From Verrucosispora sp. NA02020 (lineage in GTDB: Bacteria > Actinomycetota > Actinomycetes > Mycobacteriales > Micromonosporaceae): 64,000 bases of DNA. Location of the stretch: the NCBI RefSeq assembly GCF_013364215.1, contig NZ_CP054923.1, forward strand, positions 5,022,001 to 5,086,000. The letters are read 5' to 3'. The notes beneath the pieces were generated by a model. The model did no database searches and was not told the origin of the DNA. It was given only the letters and a program-made list of their open reading frames with translations. A program made the position numbers and the translations under genes. Positions within the stretch are counted from its first letter, which is position 1, and each line of letters starts with the position of its first letter. Positions 1 to 11,499 of the stretch are shown one piece after another.

Positions 1-64
1 ACGGGAACACCCCGTCACCGCTTCACCTGTTGGGCAGGATCGTCCCCAACGAGGAGGTGCCGTC

Positions 65-499
65 GTGGTGCAGGACACCCGCGCTCTCGCCCTGACGTTC
101 GAGGTGAGCGGCCTGCCACCGGTCAAGACCGAGGCGCTGTCCATCTTCGCTGCCGGTCACCGGCAGGCGACGAGAGTACGCACCCTGCTCCGGGCCGCCT
201 GCGAGGCGGCACAGAAGACCGGCTGGACCCCGCTGTCCGGCCCGATCGAGGTGGACCTGACGCTGCGCTGCCCGCCCGGGCACCGCACCTCCGACGCCAG
301 CACCCTGCTGGGCGGGGTGTGCGCGGTGCTGCAGGACAAGAAGCGGGTGACCAGCATCGGCCTCGCCCACCTCGGTGTCCTGGTCGACGTCGCCCTCTAC
401 GAGGACGACCGGCAGATCCGCCGGTTGTCGTACGCGGAGGAGCCCGGCGAGGAATTCTCGTACCAGGTCCGCGTCGCCGCGGTACCGAACGTGGTTTGA
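65..499 (+). CDS. RusA-like small protein
   Basis: 144 aa. The layout resembles the RusA Holliday-junction resolvase fold: an N-terminal beta strand followed by a Pro-rich turn (FEVSGLPPVK, residues 12-21), a central helix, a strand (IEVDLTLRC, 61-69), and a late LYEDDRQIRRL segment (111-121) like the 'DD..I' strand of RusA. In active RusA a DxDN motif precedes this; here the matching stretch is RTSDAST (74-80), with only one Asp and no Asn, so activity is doubtful. GTG start at 65 was chosen because GGAGGTG lies 6 bases upstream. A small unknown gene follows 48 bp downstream on the same strand. RusA genes usually travel with prophages, but no other phage gene is present. Family assignment is inference from motif order; it may be an actinobacterial protein of unknown role. 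Confidence 0.6.
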   Translation: MVQDTRALALTFEVSGLPPVKTEALSIFAAGHRQATRVRTLLRAACEAAQKTGWTPLSGPIEVDLTLRCPPGHRTSDASTLLGGVCAVLQDKKRVTSIGLAHLGVLVDVALYEDDRQIRRLSYAEEPGEEFSYQVRVAAVPNVV

Positions 500-546
500 C
501 GGACGGTCGTGGTCGGGTACCGCTGCCGCCGACGAAGGGAGCACCG

Positions 547-816
547 ATGTCGGAGCCACATGTCACGCTGGAACCTCGTGACCCGGTCCAGGAGAAACTG
601 CGCGGGCCCTTGGAGCAGCAGCTGACATCGGCACTCCAGGTCGCCGCCGAGCGGATCCGGGACGCCTACACCGGCGAGCCGGTGGAGCAGGTCTGCCAGC
701 AACTGCTCGACGAGACCCGGGCCGGCCTGCACCCGGACATCGCCGCGGCCTTCCAACCCGACATGGACGAGTTCTGCCGGGTCGCCGTCGCCATCGTGCG
801 CGGCGAGACCACCTGA
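547..816 (+). CDS. Small hypothetical protein
   Basis: 89 aa, soluble, acidic and mostly helical (helix-rich stretch about residues 15-60 with EKLRGPLEQQLTSAL), no signal peptide, no membrane segment and no recognised motif. ATG at 547 has GAAGGGA 6 bases upstream, which rules out the longer in-frame extension. It lies 47 bp behind the RusA-like gene and may be cotranscribed with it. A hairpin suited to termination follows the stop. Function is not recognised. Confidence 0.6.
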   Translation: MSEPHVTLEPRDPVQEKLRGPLEQQLTSALQVAAERIRDAYTGEPVEQVCQQLLDETRAGLHPDIAAAFQPDMDEFCRVAVAIVRGETT

Positions 817-833
817 GCCGACCCGACGACGAC

Positions 834-874
834 ACGGGTCAGGACCGGACCCGCACGACCCGGCCCTGACCCGT
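834..874 (+). terminator. Hairpin after the first two genes
   Basis: Perfect 10-bp inverted repeat, ACGGGTCAGG (834-843) and CCTGACCCGT (865-874), with a 21-nt loop, starting 17 bases after the stop at 816. There is no U-tract, as is common in Actinobacteria. It may serve as a terminator for the plus-strand pair. Confidence 0.5.
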
Positions 875-1185
875 CCGGCGTGGGCAGCGAACCAGCCGCC
901 TGCCGACGCACGTGTCAGCACGCGCCGGCACGGCAGCCGGTCCACCAGCACTCAGCTCCACGGTGCCCCACGACCGGACCCGGTACCGCGACCCACCCCG
1001 GCGAGTCGCGGCACCTGGGGCCGAGGCTAGGCGTGCCCGGGTCGAGCCCGCGCGGGCCGGCACGCACTATTGCCAGCAACGGGAAATAGCGGCAGGAGCG
1101 TGTAACACCCGGCGGGCGCCAGGCGCTGACCCGGTCGGAGCGACTGATCAGCGGACCACCGGGTCACCGGCGGCCCCGGTCGGCC
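875..1185. other. Intergenic, no gene seen
   Basis: The space between the convergent first pair and the HAD gene. Open frames here are shadows without ribosome sites or plausible protein sequence. A slightly AT-richer patch near 1065-1095 contains CTATT and AATAG arms but no convincing promoter or RNA. Confidence 0.4.
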
Positions 1186-1893
1186 TCAGAAGTGCGCGAG
1201 CAGGTCGGGAAAAGCGCGCAGACGCAGGACGCCCTCGTCGGTCGGGTCCAGTTCGTCGTGCTCCAACACCCACGTGTTGTCGTTCGGGATGAACACCGCC
1301 CGCCATCCGGCCGCCCGTGCCGGCAGGATGTCCGACCGGGGCGAGTTGCCGATCATCCACGCCCGGGTCGGGTCGACGGCATGCTCCCGGCTCAACCGGT
1401 GATAGGTCGCCACGTCCTTCTCCGGCACGATGTGCGCCGCCGTGAAGTGGTGCAGCAGCCCACACGCGTCCAGCTTGCGCTGCTGTTCCTCGCGCTCCCC
1501 CTTGGTCAGCAGCAGCAACTCGTGCCGCCCGGCCAACTCGTCCAGCGCGTCGGCCACCCCCGGCATCAGCTCGACCTGATGGTTGATCAGCGCCATAGCC
1601 AACTCGTCGATCTCGCGGCGCTCCGCCTCGGTGGCGGGCCGTTCCCGCAGCCGCTCCAGGCACTCCCGCAGGCTGCGCAGGAAGACCTTGCTGCCGTACC
1701 CGTGCGCGACGGCGTTGGCCCGCTCGATGTCGTCGAGCACCGCCCGCAGCTGCGTCCGGTCGAGCGTCGGATGGTCCACCCAGCTCAGGAAGTCGTCGAT
1801 CACCCGCTCGAAGACGACGTTGTTCTCCCAGAGCGTGTCGTCCGCATCGAAGACGAGCACCTGCCCCGACTCGATCGACCTGTCATGCGTCAC
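1186..1893 (-). CDS. HAD-superfamily hydrolase
   Basis: About 235 aa from GTG 1893 (an ATG at 1947 would add 18 residues; neither has a strong ribosome site, so the start is open). HAD motif I is VFDADDTLW near the N-terminus, with nucleophile and general-acid Asp. Motif II is LLLLTKGE (the Thr), and motif III/IV is MIGNSPRSDILPARAAG, with a Lys provided by the KD segment before it. The C1-type helical cap lies between motifs I and II. This is the layout of phosphoglycolate-phosphatase-like small-molecule phosphatases; substrate cannot be told from the sequence. The gene runs convergent to the first two genes and downstream of the xylan operon, separated from it by a strong terminator, so it is probably unrelated to it. 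Confidence 0.85.
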   Translation of the reverse strand: MTHDRSIESGQVLVFDADDTLWENNVVFERVIDDFLSWVDHPTLDRTQLRAVLDDIERANAVAHGYGSKVFLRSLRECLERLRERPATEAERREIDELAMALINHQVELMPGVADALDELAGRHELLLLTKGEREEQQRKLDACGLLHHFTAAHIVPEKDVATYHRLSREHAVDPTRAWMIGNSPRSDILPARAAGWRAVFIPNDNTWVLEHDELDPTDEGVLRLRAFPDLLAHF

Positions 1894-1970
1894 GCGGCGA
1901 CGGTAGGCGACCCGGACGATCTCGGCGACCCGATAATTCGCCCGCACGACGGCGGAAGCCGTCAGTCGGC

Positions 1971-1997
1971 ACGGTCTCCGTCGATCGCGGAGACCGT
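1971..1997. promoter_or_regulatory. Inverted repeat upstream of HAD gene
   Basis: ACGGTCTCCG (1971-1980), a 7-nt spacer containing the palindrome CGATCG, then CGGAGACCGT (1988-1997): perfect 10-bp arms. It lies about 80-100 bp before the HAD start and 112 bp after the stop of the beta-helix gene. It could be an operator or a second terminator; the terminator at 2068-2101 already serves that operon, so an operator is at least as likely. Confidence 0.4.
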
Positions 1998-2067
1998 CCC
2001 CGACAGGTCAGGCGTCGGCCGGGGTGAAGCTGACCCGGGCACGCATCCGACGAGCGCACGCGGTCGG

Positions 2068-2101
2068 CCCGGGGCCAGACGGGAACATGCCTGGCCCCGG
2101 G
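2068..2101 (-). terminator. Terminator of the xylan-degradation operon
   Basis: Perfect 11-bp stem CCCGGGGCCAG (2068-2078) / CTGGCCCCGGG (2091-2101) with a 12-nt loop, starting 7 bases after the stop codon of the beta-helix gene on the minus strand. Very stable and correctly placed. Confidence 0.7.
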
Positions 2102-2108
2102 ATCGCTG

Positions 2109-4805
2109 TCAGCTGCGTCGAGTCCACTGCTGGTTCGCGCCGCCGTTGCAGGACCAGAGGATGATCTTCGTTCCGTTGGCGGTGGCGGCGCCGTTGGCGT
2201 CGAGACAGAGCCCGGACTGGGCGTTCGTGATGGTGCCGTTGGCGTTGACGTTCCACTGCTGGTTGAGCCCGCCGTGGCAGTCCCAGATGATGACCGTGGT
2301 GCCGTTGGTGGTGCCCGCCCCGTTGGCGTCCAGGCACTTCGTGCCGTACACGGTCAGCTGCTTGCCGGCGGTGTGGGTCCACCGCTGCTGCGTGGCGCCG
2401 GAGCAGTCCCAGAGTTGGGTCTGGGTGCCGTTGGTGGTGGCGCCGCCGGGGACCTCGACGCACCGGCCGGACTGGCCGCCCACGATCTGCGCGTCGGGGG
2501 CGCTGCCGGTGCCCTGCCGCCGGACGAGCGACGTCGACTCGGCCGACCGGTTGCCCTGGGCGTCGACGACGTAGAGCCGGTAGTCACCCGAGGTGGTGGG
2601 TACGGCGATGGTGGTCGCGGTGCCGTCGGCCCTGGTCATCGTCGGACCGGCGGTGAAGGTGGTGGTGCCGGAGGGAGCCAGCCAGAGCGACCTGGTCGCA
2701 TCGCCCGTGCTGCGGACCGGGATCGAGGTGGTGCCGCTGCCGACGAACGTGCTGGCCGGCAGGACCTGGTCCGCCAGGGGCAGGTTGCGCGGTGCGGTGA
2801 TGTCCCGGAACGGGGCTTCGAGCCCGGAGTTCACCGCGATCCCGTAGGCCGCCGCCGGCCAGACGTAGTCGGCGGAGACGAGGATGTCGTGGATGGTGCT
2901 GTTCGGCAGGTTCTTCTGGGAGACCTTGTTGATCGGGCCGTACGTCTGCGTGATGCTCAGGTCGTGCTTGCGTCCGAAGTCGTCGGAGTTGATCATCCAG
3001 GTGATGTTCTTGTCCACGCTCAGGACGTTGTCCCGGAAGGTCATGTACGCCGAACCCTCGTCCGGGTGGAGCCCGTACTTGTGGCCGGCCGGGACACCTT
3101 GCAGATAGTTGCTGTGGATCGTGGTGCCCGGCTGGCTGCCCAGCGTGTAGATCGGTGCCGTGTCGCTGAGTCGCTGCACCGTGTCGATGATGTGGTTGTG
3201 GCTGATGGTGTTGTTCCTCGCCGTCGTGGTCGGCCGGTTGGGCGCGATCGATCCGGAGGATCCGTCGAAGTTCCACCATCCCCAGCCGAGCGTGATGCCC
3301 GCCCACGGCGTCTTCTCGATGCGGTTGTGCTGGATCGTGAGGGTGTCGGCGAAGTACGCCGCGACCGCGCCGTGCCCGTTGAACAGCACCGCGCTGTCGT
3401 GGATGTAGTTGTTCCTGATCACGATGTTCTTCGGGAGTCCCTCGACCTGGGGCGGGTACTTCTCGCGGTTGGTCGAGGTGTGGTCGCCGACGAAGACGTG
3501 CTGCGGGTGTCCCACGGAGATCGCGGACCCGGCGACGTCGCTGGTGACGTTGCCGATCACCTGTGAGTTCGTCACGTCGTTGACCATGTTGATCCCGTCG
3601 GCCCCGGTGTGCTGGATGCGGTTGCGTTCCAGCAGGATCCCGTCGGCGTTCTGCACGTGGACGATGCCCGGGGTGACGTCCACGTTGCGGTAGTAGTAGA
3701 CGTGGAAGTTGCCCTTCGCGTACGCCATCGCGCCCAGGTTGCCCTGCTGCGCCTGCTTGTACACCGAGCCGGCGACGGTGAACAGGTTCCAGTCGGAGTG
3801 CCGGACGGTGAGACCCGAGAACGTGATGTTGCGGGCGCGGCTGGTGGTCGAGGTGCCGGCGATCCGCAGGGCGGTGGTCACGTTGTTGGGCGCGAAGACC
3901 GTGGCGGTGGACATGTTGTCGGCGCTGGCCTTGTAGTAATAGAGCGTCCGGCTGGACTTGTCGAAGTAGAACTCGCCCGGCGCGTCCAGGAACTCGTAGG
4001 CGTTCATGACCTTGTGAGCGCCGGCGACCTGGGCGTTGCCGTTGAACGCCCCCTGCGCGATGGCGGCACCCGGCTGTTGGAACAGGGCGATACGGCTCTG
4101 ACCGTCGGCGCTCGTGGTCACCTGCCGGACTCCCACGATGGCGGTGGTCCAGGTCGTGGCCGTCTCGATCTCGATGTCCTCCTGGTTGCGGGAGATCGCC
4201 GGGAAGTCGCCGAGGCCGTACCTCGCGCCGTCGCACTGTGAGCCGGATTCCCACGCCCAGTCGGCCTGCCCGGCGGTGATGGTGTACGTGCCGTGGCATC
4301 CCGCCGAGGTGATCGTCTTGGCGGCCATCTGGGCCCGCTGGCCGTTGACGTAGAGGGCCCGCAGCTTGTTGGCCCGGTCGAGCGGCGCCTTCCAGATGTT
4401 CCCACTGTGCTGGGTCCAGCCGGTCACCTGCACACCGGCGTCGAGGACCGGCGTCTCGCCCGGGTACGCGGCGTACACGACCCGGTGGCCGTTGGTGCCG
4501 GAGTCACTCGACCCGAAATCGACCGTACCGCCCACCGGGTAGCTTCCGCCGCGCAGGAGCACCTGGATGTCGCCGGTCATGGTCGCGGTCTTCGTGCGGA
4601 CCACGTCCCGCGCCCGCTGGAGGGTCCGGAACGGGGACGCGATCGTGCCCGGGTTGGCGTCGTTCCCTCCCGGTGCGACATAGAGGGTCTCCTGCACCGC
4701 GGCCAGCGCCGGAGCCTGATCTGCCACCACCGCCGGCAACGCGGCGGAGACGAGCACCGCCAGCGCGAGCAGCGAACCGCTAGCAGTACGGACGAGGGAT
4801 CTCAT
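2109..4805 (-). CDS. Secreted right-handed beta-helix protein with CBM13
   Basis: 898 aa. ATG at 4805 overlaps the stop of the GH5 gene (ATGA), so the two are translationally coupled; an upstream in-frame extension is read-through of the neighbour and was rejected. Signal peptide residues 1-36 (MRSLVRTAS, hydrophobic core, ALA). The mature N-terminus LYVAPGGNDANPGT followed by PFRTLQRARDVVRT is typical of parallel beta-helix polysaccharide enzymes of the GH141 type, and repeated N-x-I/V coils fill residues about 370-620 (e.g. NNYIHDSAV, HNRIEKTPWAGITLGWG). A short Ig-like segment follows, then a ricin-type beta-trefoil (about 770-898) with repeated CLDANGA and QQW motifs, which binds xylan or galactose. 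Acts outside the cell on plant polysaccharide, probably a side chain of xylan or pectin. GH141 membership is inference; a pectate-lyase-like role is the alternative. Confidence 0.85.
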   Translation of the reverse strand: MRSLVRTASGSLLALAVLVSAALPAVVADQAPALAAVQETLYVAPGGNDANPGTIASPFRTLQRARDVVRTKTATMTGDIQVLLRGGSYPVGGTVDFGSSDSGTNGHRVVYAAYPGETPVLDAGVQVTGWTQHSGNIWKAPLDRANKLRALYVNGQRAQMAAKTITSAGCHGTYTITAGQADWAWESGSQCDGARYGLGDFPAISRNQEDIEIETATTWTTAIVGVRQVTTSADGQSRIALFQQPGAAIAQGAFNGNAQVAGAHKVMNAYEFLDAPGEFYFDKSSRTLYYYKASADNMSTATVFAPNNVTTALRIAGTSTTSRARNITFSGLTVRHSDWNLFTVAGSVYKQAQQGNLGAMAYAKGNFHVYYYRNVDVTPGIVHVQNADGILLERNRIQHTGADGINMVNDVTNSQVIGNVTSDVAGSAISVGHPQHVFVGDHTSTNREKYPPQVEGLPKNIVIRNNYIHDSAVLFNGHGAVAAYFADTLTIQHNRIEKTPWAGITLGWGWWNFDGSSGSIAPNRPTTTARNNTISHNHIIDTVQRLSDTAPIYTLGSQPGTTIHSNYLQGVPAGHKYGLHPDEGSAYMTFRDNVLSVDKNITWMINSDDFGRKHDLSITQTYGPINKVSQKNLPNSTIHDILVSADYVWPAAAYGIAVNSGLEAPFRDITAPRNLPLADQVLPASTFVGSGTTSIPVRSTGDATRSLWLAPSGTTTFTAGPTMTRADGTATTIAVPTTSGDYRLYVVDAQGNRSAESTSLVRRQGTGSAPDAQIVGGQSGRCVEVPGGATTNGTQTQLWDCSGATQQRWTHTAGKQLTVYGTKCLDANGAGTTNGTTVIIWDCHGGLNQQWNVNANGTITNAQSGLCLDANGAATANGTKIILWSCNGGANQQWTRRS

Positions 4806-6241
4806 TTCTGCACCTGCCACTTCTGATTGTCGCCACCCCAGCAGGACCAGAGCTGCACCTTCGACGTCGCGGTGTGCACGTCCAGACAGAGGCCGGACTG
4901 TGCGCTGCGGATCGTGCCGTCGCCGCCGACCGTCCACCGCTGGTTGTCGCCGCCGTTGCACGCGTACGTGCCGACGACGGTGCCGTTACTGGTCCCCCGC
5001 TGGTATGCGTCGAGGCACCGCTGGCCCGCCAGAGCGGTGATCTGCCCACCAGAGGTCACGGTCCACCGCTGGGCGGCGGTGTTGTTGCAGGGGTACACCT
5101 GGACCTGGACGGCGGCGGTGGTGGCGCCGGGAAGGTCCAGGCACTGCCCGGTGCCGACGTTGCGGAGCAGGCTGGCCTCGTCCGGAGCACCACCGTCGGT
5201 CAACCCCCAGGCATGCCTGAGGCGGTTGAGCCCGCTCGCGTTGGGGGTGCTGAGGGTGAGGTTGGTGCCGGTGCCGTGCAGCTTCTGCATGGAGTACCAG
5301 TCGTCGCCCTGACCGGCGGTGACCTTGCCACCCAGCCCCGGCCAGTAGATCGATCCGATCCGCAGTTCCCTCAGCACGTCGGCAGTGGCCCGGAAGTAGC
5401 GCACGAAATTGTCGGTGCTGGTGGCGTCGAGGTAGTTGAGCCCGGTGTCCATCGGCGCACCGAACTCGTCCATCACCGTGCGGGCGGCACAGGAGCCGAT
5501 CGCGTCCCGCAGGAACGTCACCCACTGGTCGTAGTTCTTCGCGCCGCTGAAGAAGGTGTAGTGGTGCAGCGACACGATCGTGCCGTCGAGTCGACGGTCG
5601 GCGCACATCGACGTGATGTCGGTGTTCAGGCCGGCACCGCTGACGAAGACACGGTGGCGTGGGATCGACGGACGGGCGTTCAGCCAGTCGCTGACCAGGT
5701 TGGCCCACTCCGCGGCGCTGTGCCCGCCAGGTTCGTTCATCGGCTCGAAGTACACGAGGTCGTTGGTGCCGTACCTGGCGACCACGGTGTTCCACATGGT
5801 GTGGAAGGCGGTGGTGTTGACGATCCGGCCGCCGCTGGCGGCCACCCCGTCGTCCCAGTAGGAGAGGACGACCTTGAAGCCCTTCGCCGTGGCGGCGTCG
5901 ATCGCGCCGGTGTACGCGTTCCACCAGGTGGTGCCGACGGTGTAGGTGTTGATCGGCAGCCGGACCGTGTTGGCACCCAGGTTGTTCTGGAAGCCGGTGT
6001 AGATCGCGGTGGCCTTGGCCGTCACCGTCGCATAGCTGTCGGAGCTGCTCAGGCCGTAGAGCACCAGTGGTCCACCGTGGAAGTTGTCTCCCAACCTGGC
6101 CCAGTTGACGCCCCGGAACGCGGTGGTGTCGGCAGCAGCCGGTGGGACACCACCGAGCACGGCGGTCGGCACCGCCACGAGGGCGGCCAGCGCGCAGGAG
6201 AGGATCCGGCGCAGGTGGCGACGCGATCGGGATCGGGTCAC
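4802..6241 (-). CDS. Secreted GH5 glycoside hydrolase with CBM13
   Basis: 479 aa. N-terminal basic region (RSRSRRHLRR) and hydrophobic core with a cleavage site after AAA at 37. Catalytic (beta/alpha)8 domain about 40-340: acid/base Glu170 in VYFEPMNEP, nucleophile Glu259 in TVMDEFGAP, plus HHYTFF (226-231). These are the clan GH-A/GH5 hallmarks. A ricin-type CBM13 domain occupies about 352-479 with three QxW repeats. It lies 44 bp downstream of the GH10 xylanase and overlaps the beta-helix gene by 4 bp, so all three are probably one transcript. Subfamily and substrate (cellulose, mannan, or arabinoxylan side chains) cannot be fixed by eye. Secretion and lectin domain suggest it works with the xylanase on the plant wall. 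Confidence 0.9.
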   Translation of the reverse strand: MTRSRSRRHLRRILSCALAALVAVPTAVLGGVPPAAADTTAFRGVNWARLGDNFHGGPLVLYGLSSSDSYATVTAKATAIYTGFQNNLGANTVRLPINTYTVGTTWWNAYTGAIDAATAKGFKVVLSYWDDGVAASGGRIVNTTAFHTMWNTVVARYGTNDLVYFEPMNEPGGHSAAEWANLVSDWLNARPSIPRHRVFVSGAGLNTDITSMCADRRLDGTIVSLHHYTFFSGAKNYDQWVTFLRDAIGSCAARTVMDEFGAPMDTGLNYLDATSTDNFVRYFRATADVLRELRIGSIYWPGLGGKVTAGQGDDWYSMQKLHGTGTNLTLSTPNASGLNRLRHAWGLTDGGAPDEASLLRNVGTGQCLDLPGATTAAVQVQVYPCNNTAAQRWTVTSGGQITALAGQRCLDAYQRGTSNGTVVGTYACNGGDNQRWTVGGDGTIRSAQSGLCLDVHTATSKVQLWSCWGGDNQKWQVQK

Positions 6242-6285
6242 TGTCGTTCCCTTCTCGTACGGTGCCGACTGTCGCGCTCGTCAGG

Positions 6286-7907
<1,622 letters not shown>

Positions 7908-8011
7908 ACGCCTGCGCGCGGATCAGTGACACCATTCCCGGCCCCGCGTACACACCATTAAAAGATCCACTGCAATGCCGTACGCCCCACGCGTTCCGCA
8001 CTCACGCCACA

Positions 8012-8027
8012 ATGTTCACGTGAACAT
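8012..8027. promoter_or_regulatory. 16-bp perfect palindrome between TetR gene and xylanase
   Basis: ATGTTCACGTGAACAT, perfectly symmetric, further flanked by GCACTC (7998-8003) and GAGTGC (8029-8034). It lies 84 bp beyond the stop of the TetR gene and about 300 bp upstream of the xylanase ATG. The 400-bp spacer 7711-8110 holds no gene; this site and the two nearer ones suggest complex control of the xylanase operon. Confidence 0.5.
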
Positions 8028-8110
8028 CGAGTGCACATAAATCCATTGTGGAGGAACGTGGGGAAGCCGCCCCCGCCCCCGGCGGGTACGACACCGGCAG
8101 GGTGAGCGGC

Positions 8111-8683
8111 TCAGCGCGGGCTGAAGAGGTGGTTGCCGAGGAGCTGTTCGCGTTGCTCCTGGGCCTCGGGGCGCAACCGACCACCCCGGGTGAGCATCAC
8201 CATGCCGTGCAACAGACTCCAGCCGAGTTCGGCGAGCGTGTCGTCGGCCTGCGCGGCGGCGGACGCGGTCAGCGCCGCCCGCAGTTCACCGAAAGCCGCC
8301 GCGACGGTCTCCGGCACCTGCTCGGCCCCGAGCGTGAGGTCCGGAGTGTGAGCGAACATCGCGTCGTAGATCTCCGGGTGGGCGTAGGCGAAGTCGAGAT
8401 AGGCCGCCATCACCGCCGGCCACACCTCGTCCGGCCGGTCCACCGACACCCGGGCGCCGGTCAACGCGGCGGCCAGATCGGCGAAACCCCGCACCGCGAC
8501 CGCGGCAACCACCGCCTCACGGTCGGCGAAGCGTTCGTAGAGGGCCCCGAGGTCGACGTCGGCGCGCTCGGCCAGCCGGCGGGCGGTCACACCCGCCCAC
8601 CCCTCGGCCTCGGCCAACCGCCAGGCGGTGGCGACGATCGCGTCACCGCCCAGCTCACCGTCTCCGTGCTCTGCTCCGGACAC
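8111..8683 (-). CDS. TetR/AcrR-family transcriptional regulator
   Basis: 190 aa. N-terminal helix-turn-helix about residues 14-60: IVATAWRLAEAEGW, then GVTARRLAERADVDLGALYERFADREAVV, the characteristic TetR pattern (tri-helical DNA-binding domain ending in the Y-x-x-F motif). The C-terminal ligand domain (65-190) is all-helical and unassigned. It lies 71 bp downstream of the GH63-like gene on the same strand, so the two may share a transcript. Palindrome 8012-8027 lies just behind it. Effector unknown. Confidence 0.88.
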   Translation of the reverse strand: MSGAEHGDGELGGDAIVATAWRLAEAEGWAGVTARRLAERADVDLGALYERFADREAVVAAVAVRGFADLAAALTGARVSVDRPDEVWPAVMAAYLDFAYAHPEIYDAMFAHTPDLTLGAEQVPETVAAAFGELRAALTASAAAQADDTLAELGWSLLHGMVMLTRGGRLRPEAQEQREQLLGNHLFSPR

Positions 8684-8754
8684 CCCGCCGAGCGTAGTCG
8701 CGCCGCTCCCCGGCGAACCCTCCGCGACGGAATGGCGACTCTGCGCCCGGCCGG

Positions 8755-11457
<2,703 letters not shown>

Positions 11458-11499
11458 TGTCGTCGTGTCGTGTTACACCTCGCCGCCGGTGGAGGAAAG

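Noticed and set aside
4806..4961. N-terminal extension of the beta-helix protein
   Set aside because: It is read in the end of the GH5 gene and would precede a perfect signal peptide; the ATGA overlap at 4802-4805 marks the true start.
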